Source: Guillardia theta CCMP2712 (Eukaryota > Cryptophyceae > Pyrenomonadales > Geminigeraceae). Taken from it: DNA of 50,046 bases. Under the pieces are notes generated by a model that saw only the letters and a program-made list of their open reading frames with translations, was not told the origin of the DNA and ran no database searches. The DNA lies in NCBI RefSeq assembly GCF_000315625.1, contig NW_005434651.1:6503-56548 (forward strand), in the 5' to 3' direction. Of the stretch, positions 34,432-44,929 are shown one piece after another. The position numbers and the translations under genes are program-made. Numbering within the stretch: the first letter of the stretch is position 1; each line of letters starts with the position of its first letter.

Positions 34432-35372
34432 AAATCACCGTACTGTGGGCGCCGCTCGGCGATACTTCAGCCGGCCCGGCCGGACAACGGATGATCATTG
34501 CCAGTAGAGGCGGGGCGGCAAAATGTAGTGTGCATTTAACTTGGTCTTGAGCAAAAACTGTCACCGTTGAGGTCAACTGATGTACGGCCTGCATTACTTT
34601 GGCATGGTAAACTCGTACTCATCAGGAGGCGGAGCCCGTGACTCGGAACCGTAACTGACACAGTGAGTCGGGGCCCGCGGCGTAGGCTACCCGCGGCGCC
34701 GAGCCTGCATGCCGCCAGACGGGGCCCCGGGGTACTTCTGGGGCTGACTTGTGCCAGCTGACTTGCCAGTACGGTACGGTAGCTGGTACGGTACGGTCAC
34801 TGCGGTACGGTACAGGGTACGGTACCGTCGGCCACTGGTCGACCATAAATGTGGTACACAAAAAATCGACGGTGGTAATGATGCATCCTGAAAACTTTAG
34901 TCATATTTATATTTAGTATGACAAAGCACCTTTTTTGTTTTTCTGAGAACATTCCGTATAGATAGTGACCGGTCCCTTTGACCCTCCACTGTCCATATTG
35001 AGTGGCAGGTTGAAATTATTTTTTTTCGTTGTTGTGCGTTGCGCAGGGAGGTGATGCATGCGAGGCAAGGATAGCTAGCAACGAAGGAAGAGCAGGCGAA
35101 GGGAGGGAGAGTGGTAGGGAGGGAGAAGAGGAGAGACTGGAATATCAGAGCATGATGGAAATCAACAAGTATAGGTGTCGAATTCAATGTGACAGGGTAA
35201 TCAGTGATTCAAATGTTGGTTCAGATATTCAATGGTTGGGATCGTAGTTCTGGAATATGCAAGAAGATTTAAAAGCTGTTCATGCTGTCGGCGAAGATTG
35301 CTGATCAATATACTTGATTGGAGCGTCACTTGATCATAACTCCATGACGACAGTTGGTAGTGTCAGTGTGGC
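34431..35372. other. Non-coding region with GC-rich and GGTAC repeats
   Basis: No gene identified. 34440-34520 is GC-rich with CCGGCCCGGCCGG. 34750-34840 has many copies of TACGG/GGTAC, ending in GGGTACGGTACCGTCGG. 35070-35140 is purine-rich. It may be remnants of a mobile element, but no transposase frame or clear terminal repeats are visible. Confidence 0.4.
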
Positions 35373-38230
35373 ATGTTCTTGAGAAATGATTTGACCAAGA
35401 GAACGTCTGATCCTCATTTGGCTCTAGGATGTCCACGACTTGAGGCTGTCGCGATGCAGTCTCGAACGGCCTACCGGCCACGAGAGGGAGCAGGACCCCC
35501 CGTGTCCAATCAAAGCCTTCGGCGCGTGAGGAGAGATACAGACTACTACAGCAGAAGTCCCAGCGCCATTGACTTCACCAGGTCTTGACCTCTCCTCCAC
35601 TTCATGTGGCACTGATGCGCTTGCAGTCGAGGATACACAGGAGCTACGAGTACTGGCGGAAGGGAATATACGCGAGGAAACGAAAGTTTGCATACGAGTT
35701 CTAATGGTCTGAGACCGAACTATGCAAGAACTTTCTCTGGCAAGAACGTCCTCAACGACTCATCCAGCAGACGATCTCTCTCCGCTAACACCTCTCACGT
35801 GCTCGATCGAGACTCTCTGAGCGCGCAAGTAGGCTGCTATGAGGTGTTGCGCATGCGTTAACACTTTAACGGCAGCCAAGTACGAGGGTGCATACCAATT
35901 ATCAAGAAAAAAACAAAAAAGGTAGAACTGACACCAACATTCCTTTCTTGACTCCTGTCCGAAGATGACTCCACAGATAGCTTGAATCAGTCCACTTCGG
36001 TGAGTGCGCTTGTTGGGTCCATCTTCTCATGGATTTCGATAGGACGGCATCAAAAATCTCCGTTTGAGTTCCAGGTGCTGCTCTCCCTTTGTTGGTTTGT
36101 ATGAGAATGAATCTCTTACCTGAAAGATCCTCCTCGTCACCGCGAGTACTTGAATGTTCGGATTCCATTCGAGACCTGCAGGGCTTCTGGGATGACTCGT
36201 TCTGGCTGTCATGCAAGTGCAGCATTGCTGGTTTAGGACAGAGACGGAAGGTGAGTTGAATCAAGCGAGTGCAAGGAGATGAGAAGATCGTCTGGAAGTG
36301 TCTCTGATTGACGCATGTGTCAAACTCAGACGACTCCACGAGCACTCGTTGGGCTGAGCAACCTCGGAAATACTTGTTTCATGAACAGGTTGTGAGGCAT
36401 TGCTGCCAGCCTGTCTGTGATTGTGTCTGATCATTGTCCCAGCGTGCTGCAGTGCCTTGTCAATACTGCGCCACTCTCTGCATATTTTGTCGCAGACGAG
36501 TATAGCGGGGTAATGCACTGATCTGCGATGTAGTCGTCAGCTGCTCACCGCGGTGGGTCAGGAATTAAATCGAAGCTCCAAGAGTTGGCAGCTTGTCGAC
36601 GACTACGCGTCACTTGCAAAAGACATGTGCAGTTTGAACGCGTTCACCTCAAAGACTGAGAGGCTGCGGCAGGTGGAGGACTGCTGGGAACACTCACACC
36701 AGCATCAACCCCTCAGCCCTCAAGATGCAAATCTCTCGGTGCGAAGCAGCTCAGAAAGTTAGTTTGTCTCATCCTTTGATCTGCAGATGGGCAAGACAAT
36801 TCAGTGGGTATGAGCAGCACGACAGTCAGGTACGTGAAGATGGCATGCTCAAATAGTTTTGACTTGACTGCAGGAGCTCCTTCGCTTTCTCCTCGACGGG
36901 TTACAGGTTGTCGTAGGAGGTTCAACACGTTCCTTCTCACGTCTTGGAGCAAGGAGGGTTTGATGCGTCCCAAACGAGAGCCGCCCTGGCCGTACGATGA
37001 CAAAGACTTTGAAAAGAGAGCCATCGCTGAGCAGGTGTGTTGCCTCGTCGCTTCCACTCCAGCCCTCCATTTGGCGGTCCTATTCAATGGAGGAATATGA
37101 ACGAAAGGAATGTTGATGGAATGAGGCGAAGCTGATAGATTATGATAGATTACGATAGATTATGCTTCTCTGGATGTTGGTGTGATGTTTTTGCAATCGA
37201 CGTGACGTGTCAAAGTTTTCCATTGGCGAAGTCGAAAGTCTTGCAATGTCATTGACATTCTGACAGTCCCGGCGGATGTGGGAAAACTACTTGGCTAGGA
37301 ACAACTCGCAGATCACCGACATCTTCTGCGGACAGTTGCGCTCTCGGGTGACGTGTGCGACATGCAAGAGGGTAGGAGAGGTGGTTGGGTTGGAGCTGTT
37401 GGCTGACTCGTCTGCAAATAGGAATCGAATTGTTATGATCCCTTTATGGACTTGTCATTGCCGATTCCGAAGAAATTTCAGGTCAACAATTGAGTTGCAG
37501 TGGTTCATCATTTTGTTCATCATGGTGACGTAGGGACTGTCCAAGTGGCGGTCGAGTGCGCAAGAGTGTAAACTACAAGATTGCCTCGAGCAGTTCGTGG
37601 ACGAGGAGAAACTTGAGGGGAATGAGATGTACTATTGCTCGAGGTGTAAGAAGCATCAGGTGGGTAGACAGAACCATGCTTGGTCTGCATTGAGCGCTGA
37701 TGTTGTGTATCTCGTTGTTCATCAGGTTGCCATCAAGGAGATGAAGATATTTCGTTGCCCCCTCGTCCTTGTCCTCCACCTCAAGAGATTCGACAAGCGT
37801 TCTTCCTCAAGGTCCAAGCTCAACGCCTCCGTTCGCTTCCCCACAGCCTCCCTCGAGCTCGCTCCCTACATGTCGTCCGATAGCCCTGACCTCTCCACCT
37901 CCACCTTCGATCTCTACGGTGAGACTTCTCTGTATGAGAACGAGGAGGATGACGGCAGGTTTCAGGGATTTCGCAACATTCAGGCTCTTTGGACGGAGGG
38001 CATTATATCGCTCATTGTAGAAATTTCGATGACGGTCTGTGGTACTGCTTCAACGACACGTACGTAACACAGCTCCACCCCTCCAACTTCCCTCTCCTCT
38101 TCTTTCTCTCCTCTTGAACCTTGCTGTCTGCATTATAATCTTCTGCTCCGGTAGGCGAGTAACCAAAGTTGGATCTTCACCGCCAGTGGACGAGAGCGCC
38201 TACTTGCTCTTCTACTGCAGGAGGGCGTGA
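35373..38230 (+). CDS. Ubiquitin-specific protease (USP, peptidase C19)
   Basis: Cysteine deubiquitinase. The N-terminal exons (about 35373-35852) encode a Ser/Arg-rich, probably disordered region. The catalytic Cys box GLSNLGNTCFMN is at 36350-36390 and joins across an intron to VLQCLVNTAPLSAYFVADEY. Further pieces: LVDDYASLAKDMC, WARQFSGYEQHDSQ, ELLRFLLDGLQ, WENYLARNNSQITDIFCGQL with TCATCK, DPFMDLSLPIPKK, DCLEQFVDEEKLEG with CSRCKKH (the CxxC zinc ribbon), FRCPLVLVLHLKRFD, the His box LDGGHYIAHCRNFDDGLWY at about 38000, and DESAYLLFYCRRA-stop. All key USP boxes are present, so it should be active. The start (35373 or 35456) and the small exons between 35853 and 36330 are uncertain. It converges on the WD40 gene 147 nt away. 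Confidence 0.87.
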
Positions 38231-38377
38231 GGAGGAGGAGGGAGGATTTGATGATGTTATTTACTGATTATTCTTTCAACAAAGTAATGCGGATTGTTCA
38301 CTGCAGAGCCTCTCTCATTCTCTCACGTGATTGTTTCAGCTGACTCTCTTTCTTTGCAAAGTCTGGCAGGAAAACTT

Positions 38378-39076
38378 TCAGAGACAGAAAGGAAGCATGT
38401 CATATCTCTTACCTCCCATCAGATCCTCGTCGCTCCCCCACACCCACACGTTGCCCTCCAAGTCGGAGGCTGCGAACTCAACACTGACATGGTGTGAGCG
38501 CCTTTGAGTAACAGATGAAGGGATGAGAGGGAGGTTGGGGAGGGGGGGGATAAGGACTGGAGGGAGGAAGAAAGGGCAGGGCAAGAAGGGGGAAAGGAGG
38601 AGAAAGAGAAAGAGGCAGGTTCTGCAAGTTCACCTCTTCGAAGTCTTGCCCGTCAACTTGTTACAGGCAACGAGGTTGAACTCGATCTGCGCGCTCTGCA
38701 AGCTGTTGCCGACGCTTCTCTGACTCAGCAGTCGCCCGTCCTCTACTCGACAGATGCCGACCTGCCCCCCCTGCATGGGATGCATCGTGTAGGAACTCGC
38801 GCTGTCCATTGCGAAGTTCGCGTCGATCAGCTCGCCGTTGAAAGATGGAGAGCTGAAGGGAAGCTCGTAGCTCGAGAGCAGGGCGCCGCCTGCAATGAGG
38901 AGGTGAGGGAGGACAGGGGCAGTAGGAGATCACTTGAAGCAGAGAAGACGTGATGGCTAATCTTGGGAGATGGACGATGCCTGCCAACAAAAGAAGAGCC
39001 GAACTCTGCTACGATGGTGGAGTTCTGCAAGGCAAGGTGAGGAGGTGGAAGCTGAAGAGGTTGTTGTTGTTGTTGT

Positions 39077-39115
<39 letters not shown>

Positions 39116-39130
39116 GGAGGAGGAGGAGGA

Positions 39131-39162
<32 letters not shown>

Positions 39163-40584
39163 GCATAGTTGTAGATGGCCTTGTCAGGGCATCGCCTGCC
39201 TCCTCGGACAGGATCGTGAACTCGCAAGGTAGAAACGACCTGAAAGCGATTTAGACAACAGGAGCAAGACAAGCACGAGAAGCTTGACCTGCTGCTGCCG
39301 CAAGTCCCAGATGACGGAGCTTTGAGAGCCGAGCACAAACAGTTCTCTGCTGTTGGGGTGGAACTGCAAGCTCTTGATGCTTCCTTTGATAGTGCTCGAT
39401 CGCTTCAGCATCATGCATGGAGCCTCCTGCCGATGATCCCTTCCTCACAGTATCAGAGACAGACGATCTCTTCTCCTCCTTCCCCCTCTCCTCACCAGAT
39501 GGGTATGAAGTTTTCCTTCTTGCCAACCGCAAACATTGCCGAGGTAGCGTAGTGCGAGCATCCCAACCTGGCCGTCTCGTCGTCGCTCGCCTGCTCGACG
39601 TCTGCTGGGCAAGGGAACGTGTACTTGGAGACACACTTGGCATTGACCAGGTCGAACATCGCCACGTCCCCGTCCTCAGAGCATGCGCTACAACTAAGTC
39701 AGAACCTCAACACCGCACACGACCCTGTACATGGCATGATCAAGCTCCATCATCCTCGCATCTGCAAGCTCCATGCTTCCAACTTTCACTATAGCAATAC
39801 ATTCTCCTTCCCCTGCTCCAACAGACCAAAGTCTGATGGTGTTGTCGATGGAGGCAGTGAAGATGTGTTCGCTACAGCTGGAGGAGGAGAAACAGGGAGA
39901 CTTGGGGATTATGTCGAGGTGCAGGAGAGGACTGCGATGACCTCGCAAGCATGCCACAACTCCACAGTTGTCTAACTTGACCTGCATACAGTTGTCAAAC
40001 AAACTCAAACCACCTTCACTCACCGAAGTAGCAGCCTCCAGCATTGTTCTCCTGCTAGACAGGTTGCCTTCTTCCTGTCTTCGCATGAGCTGCATCAGAC
40101 TTGACTTCTTGGTGGTCAAACAGTTTTCTGTCACTCTACGAGCCTTCAGACTTAGCTCCCGAGCCCTTCCGACGAGCTCGTTCTGTTCAAATGTGCCAAT
40201 GGTTGGCATTCCCATATGAGATTTCTTGGCAGAAGCTTCGCCTCCTTTGGCATGCTGATGATTTCTCTTGTGTACGATGTTTTCATTCTCATCTGCTATT
40301 CTAGAAGGATCATCCATGTCTCTGCCCTTGAGCTGGTATCCCTTCTTCTTCGCCTCTCTCCGCAATGTAGAGCTGGTCTCGTCGAACCCTAAGTTGACCA
40401 GCAGTTCATGCAAGTCCTCAAGAGCAAGTTGGGTACCCCCGGTGCCTGTCTGTCTCTTCGCTTTCATCATCAGCATGTTTATCCTGCCATCCTTGTCGCC
40501 GCTCGTCCAGTCCTCCATGCCTCTGCCCTCCTTGCCCATCGTCTCTCCGATTCCTACAACGGCCAAAACTCTTGTGGCCCTCAT
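38378..40584 (-). CDS. LisH and WD40-repeat-like protein
   Basis: The first exon (40584 to about 39732) has a LisH-like motif (LALEDLHELLVNLGFDETSS), a charged helical linker and the first WD40 unit (LRGHRSPLLHLDII, ending FTASIDNTIRLWSV). Later exons keep frame: ACSEDGDVAMFDLVNAKC (about 39685), GKKENFIPIW, STIKGSIKSLQFHPNSRELF with SSVIWDLRQQQ (about 39400-39290), VVSTLRVHDPVRGG, then after an intron with microsatellites NSTIVAEFGSSFVGRH, GALLSSYELPFSSPSFNGEL (about 38885) and a last WD-like unit EFAASDLEGNVWVWGSDED ending MLPFCL-stop (38378). A beta-propeller scaffold; partner unknown. The start could also be an internal Met. Confidence 0.68.
39061..39156. repeat. Compound trinucleotide microsatellite (TTG/GAT/GAG)
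   Basis: TTG repeats, then GAT repeats, then GAG repeats on the plus strand, lying within an intron of the minus-strand WD40 gene. The long E/D/R and S/L frames through it are artefacts of the triplet repeat. Confidence 0.95.
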
Positions 40585-40956
40585 CCCACCACACCCCTCA
40601 AAACTCTGAGGCAGGCTCTCCTGCAGCCTTCGCTCTATAAATCAGCGGACTCCCGCCAGCGGACTCCGCAATTTCCGAGGAGCGGACATCGACTGACTCG
40701 TGCTGGCGAAGGGAGGTGTACGTCACCATCGCAAACCTTATCATGGCACACGGCAGACGGTAAGGCTCCGAAGTTGAAAGTCAGTCGGAACTCAAGAAAG
40801 CAGGCCGCGAGGTGCTCGCCTTGTCAAATCGATGGGACTCTGATTCTCATTCATATCACAATCTCTTCAACGGCAATTGAGCCCACTCGTCGAGATAATC
40901 CGATGATCTGTTTCTTTCTTCAATAGTCGCACATGTAAGTTCAACTAGTAAGCGCT
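40585..40956. other. Intergenic region between WD40 and FKBP genes
   Basis: Both neighbours are on the minus strand, so this holds the 3' end of the FKBP gene and the promoter of the WD40 gene. No motif stands out. Confidence 0.35.
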
Positions 40957-41809
40957 TTAAATCAGCTTCTGCAATTCTTGGTGGACATGCTCCTTCTTCA
41001 GCTGCTGCTGCTTGAGCCTTCTCAACATCGCCTTGGACATCTTTGCTTTTCTGCTTCCAGCAGCTCCTTTCCTGTTGACGTGCAGCAGCTTGACCTTGAA
41101 CAGCAGGGTGGCGTCAGGGGGGATGGGTCCTCCCGGGGTTCCTCGGCTGCCGTAAGCAAGCTGTGGAGGGATGTGGAGCATGCGAACTCCGTTGAGCTTC
41201 ATGCCCTGAAGACCCTGATCCCAGCCCTTGATCACCTGCTCCATCATCAGCTACCTCCTTCTCATCACTCTCTGCTTGCCTGTCCAGCTCCAACCACAAA
41301 GGAGATCTTGCCGGAGTCAAACAACTTTCCGTTGGTGAGCTTGCCGGTGTAGTGGACCGTCACCTTGTCCCCGGACTCGACAGCGTCACCCTCCCCTGCT
41401 GGATGTCGGTGACCTCGAGGCCATCGCGGAGGATCTCAGTGTAGATCTTGCGGTTGAACTTTTTGGTGAGGCCTTTGTCGAATCTGACGGTCTCCTTCCC
41501 AACGAAAGGAACACCTGAAGGCCCACGCTTGAGCTGAAGCAGCTCCTGCTTCTGAAACCTCACAGTCAGTCCTGGGTTACTACATCACCTCTCGTCACTG
41601 CACACAAACCATCACAAGGCTCATCAGGCTCATCCACTTGTCTTACGAACAAACGTTGACAACAAGATTACAGAACAAGATCATCGGAGAGAAGATGAGT
41701 GATAACAGGCATCTTTCTGCTTCACCTGCTTCATGGTCGCCATCATCAGCAGACCGATAGCGACCGCTGTCGCCATGGAACCAATCCAGACCGAAGGCTT
41801 GAGCGGCAT
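40957..41809 (-). CDS. FKBP-type peptidyl-prolyl isomerase with N-terminal hydrophobic leader
   Basis: Prolyl cis-trans isomerase. Start MPLKPSVW at 41809, then a membrane or signal segment (GSMATAVAIGLLMMATM), which places it in the secretory pathway or an organelle. An intron joins ATMKQ to KQELLQLKRGPSGVPF (41563). The FKBP fold follows: KIYTEILRDGLEVTDIQQ, then GDAVESGDKVTVHYTGKL, FDSGKISFVVGAGQ, VIKGWDQGLQGMKLNGVRML, HIPPQLAYGSRGTPGGPIPP and LLFKVKLLHVN, ending in a Lys/Arg tail (stop 40957). Two oddities: the frame slips by one at the G-run near 41391, and the intron before VIKGWDQG starts GCAAGC (GC-AG, about 45 nt). Without the slip the domain is complete. Confidence 0.82.
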
Positions 41810-42175
41810 GTTTCGGTAATGACTCTTCGCAGATTGTGAGGGGATGAGGGCTACTTTGGATCTGAGGCAGGCTTGACTGAGATGAGCCTGAAAATCCCAG
41901 ATGTGATATAAGCCATCAATGCCCATCGTTGTGATAGTTTGGTCGGGGATGTAGCTAAGTCTCTTGTTGTTGTTTGAGTTCATCCTTGTCTTGATCGATC
42001 CTTTGGTTGCTGGTGTCAGGATCTGCCAGCTTGAACTCGTACGTTTCTAACTATCCCTCGCGCTTCACCCTTCTTTCCCTCAAAAAGTTTCCCTGTGCTT
42101 GCTCTTTTTGAATGTTTGGTTTCCAGATCTCTACATTCCTCTATAGAGGCTTTTCGCTGGTCTCACCTGCCCAAC

Positions 42176-43803
42176 ATGATCATGTTGCCTCGTCAGATGT
42201 GCCATGTCTTCCCTCGTCGGCGACTCCTGCTGCTCTCCCTGCTCTTCCAACTCCTTGACGTAAATGCATGGATGTTCACACCGCCATCAAGCATGCTCGA
42301 GCACCAACGTGCCATCTTGCCTCTTCAGCGAGCGAGATCAGACAGATGCAGCGGGGCAGCAAACAGACTTGAGTTGCTGATGACGATCGAGGCAGGGAAT
42401 GTGCGCAAAGTTCGACTAGGTAACATGTGTAGAGCACATCGCCCTCTCGTTCCTGATCGGAGTCACTGAATTTCCTCCTCCAGCAGCCCTTGTCCCTTTC
42501 TCTCTGCCCTTATCCCTTCCTCTCTGCTCTTGTCCTTCTTCTCACAGAGGATCTGAAACATGCGGCAGGTGCTGGTACCCTCGAGGTCTCAGAGATAGGA
42601 TGCGGCACCTTAGCATGGGGAGAGACTGGAATGGGCTTCGGCTCCTACTACACAGAGACGATCCTGTCACAGGTGATGGGCGGGGAAGGGGGAGGAGAAA
42701 GAGCTGAGAGAGGAGAAGGCGTTTAAGGAACTGGTTGAGGGAGGTGTGAACTTGATCGACACCTCGGAAGTCTACGGGTGAGAAGGGAAGCATGACGGTT
42801 CCTGCCTTGTCATGATGACTGCAGACGCGCGTCGATGAGGGAAGGTAGTAGCTCGGAGCAGCTGATTGGTATTATCTTCTGCTTCGTATATACGATCTCT
42901 TGATGAGAGTCCAGCCAAATTCCGAGATCAGCTTCCCGTCGATGCTCCTCCTGTCGTCCTGAGCTCCAAGTTCTTCCCTGTAGGGTTTTACCTTCTCCAT
43001 CGCTTCCTCACAGTGACAACTGGCAGGCTCCCTGGTCCAACACTTTGGTAGGAGGGGGAGTGAGGCTGGGGAGGAAAGCGGTAATTGAGGAGAGGAGAGG
43101 AGAGGAGAGGAGAGGAGAGAAGAGCGGGGAGGGAAGAGGTTGAGGATGCGATGACTGGTATAATTGAGCAGGTTGTGGAAGCAATTCGAGGGTCGATCAC
43201 GCGATTGGGTTGCGGTCAGATTGACTTGTAAGAGTTCATCATGTCAGCATGTTTTCGACGAGGGTTGACAAAACTCGTAGATATCAGATGCAGTTTCCCT
43301 TTCCTTACCTGGGAGGTATGACTTTGCCTTGTCGCTTATTTCATGCCTCTGCTCCTGCTCTTAATCGCTTTAGGCCCGACTTAAAACTTCTTGCAGGCCA
43401 GCAAGCTCTGCTCGAGGGGTTTGCCGAGGCTGTTGATTTTGGACTTTGCAAATCCGTTGGTGTCTGCAATTTTGACGTCAACGAAATTCAAGAAGCTCAC
43501 GCGGTTCGTTCCTCCCCTCCTCCTTCTCCTTCCCCAGTGGTGAACGTTACCCTTCCTGCCTCTGACCAAGCTTCCATGCCCTGTCTCTTTATCCGCCTTC
43601 TTCTACTCTACCTCTTGTTCTTTTACCTCTGATTCTTTCTCGCCGAAGATTCTCGCCAAGCATGGAGTCCCTTTAGCGTCAAATCAAGTTCGGTTCAATG
43701 TTCTTGGTTGCTTCGTTTCTTCTCCGACTGTTCTAAAATTGCTGATGGCACTTTGACAGATCGCAGAGTGCAAAAGTCAGGCCTGATGAACGTTTGCAAG
43801 TAG

Positions 43804-43852
<49 letters not shown>

Positions 43853-44929
43853 GTCATCATCTTCATCCATTCATTGTTATTGTCATATCCGCTGCCTTCA
43901 CACGTTCGCCTCATTCATCTTGATATTCTCTTCACTTCCATCCTCACAACTTTGACTTGACCCACAGAGAAATGGAGATATCCGTCCTAGCCTACGAGCC
44001 ACTAGCAAAAGGTTTCTCTTGCCTTCCGTCCCTTCTTTCACTCCGAAGTCCCTGCCGTCTCCTGCTCCTCCTCCTCTGCTTCTGTTGCAGCTCTCCCGTT
44101 CCTCAACTTCTTTCTTCCTTGCACTCGACTACTCCGCGCTCGCACGCCTCCTCTCCTCGTCCTCTCTTACAAGACAAGCTCTCCTTTGCCCGGCACACAC
44201 TCCCTCTCAAGTTCGAGGCCCAGGTCTGTTGACCGGCAAATTTCACGAGCATCAGCACCAAGACGGACCGCAGCCGACGAGCATGTAGGAGGAGGAGGAG
44301 GAGGAGGAGGAGGAGGAGGAGGAGGGCGAGGACGAGAACTAGGGGCAGGGGCAGGGGCAGGGGCAGGAGGGGACTACCTGCCACGAAGTTCTTGACCTGT
44401 CACTCACCAGGTTCTCTGACTCAGAGCTCCTCATCTGCCGTCCCATCATGAACCTCCTGCGGCTGCTGGGGGCGTTCGAGGGAGGCAGGACGACAGCGCA
44501 GGTGGCGGGGGAGAGGATGTGACGTCAGCAGCGGGGCAGCTTGTCTGACCCGTCCTACCATGCAAGGTGGCTCTCAACTACATCATATCCAAGGGCGCCA
44601 TCCCGATTGTCGGGGTCAAGAACGTGGGGCAGGTGACGCGGCAGGACCGTTGGTTTTGTTCCTGACATGCTGGGAAGGCGAGGGAGGTGATGGGAGCGGC
44701 TGGATGGAATCTCAGCGACAACGACCTGAAGGTGACGCCTGCTCTCCGGCTTCTTCCCAGCTCTCGTCCTCGTCCTCCTGCTCAGGTCTCGCAGATCCTA
44801 GACGAGCGACTTGTGGAGATGGACGCAGAGATGCAGAGGCAGGACGTGCAGTCGACGTTTGGAGACAAGCGAGGAAGCTTCCTGGGGTGTCTCGGTGAAG
44901 TCAGCCTATCACCGTCGTCTCTCTGCTGA
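42176..44929 (+). CDS. Aldo/keto reductase with N-terminal leader, about 14 exons
   Basis: NADPH-dependent oxidoreductase of the AKR superfamily. The first exon (42176-42419) encodes a basic, then hydrophobic leader (RRRLLLLSLLFQLLDVNAW) followed by a Ser/Arg-rich stretch, suggesting a signal peptide or bipartite plastid leader. AKR motifs in order: LEVSEIGCGTLAWGETGMGF, GGVNLIDTSEVYG (catalytic Asp and Tyr), VVLSSKFFP, VVEAIRGSITRLGCGQIDLY, EAVDFGLCKSVGVCNFDVNE, GVPLASNQVR, MEISVLAYEPLAKG with LLTGKF, VALNYIISKGAIPIVGVKN (cofactor binding) and a C-terminal helix VSQILDERLVEMDAEMQRQD, stop at 44929. Ala is seen in place of nothing critical; the fold looks complete. Divergent from the FKBP gene, about 370 nt apart. 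Exon joins around 44285-44410 are unclear. Confidence 0.82.
43088..44368. repeat. Intronic microsatellites in the aldo/keto reductase gene
   Basis: Three separate simple repeats lie in introns: GGAGA-type purine repeats at 43088-43119, a CAT run at 43807-43861, and AGG followed by GGGGCA repeats at 44289-44323 and 44341-44368. None interrupts a recognisable AKR motif. Confidence 0.9.

Noticed and set aside
34430-34870. DNA transposon
   Set aside because: Repeats look element-like, but I found no transposase frame, terminal inverted repeats or target duplication.
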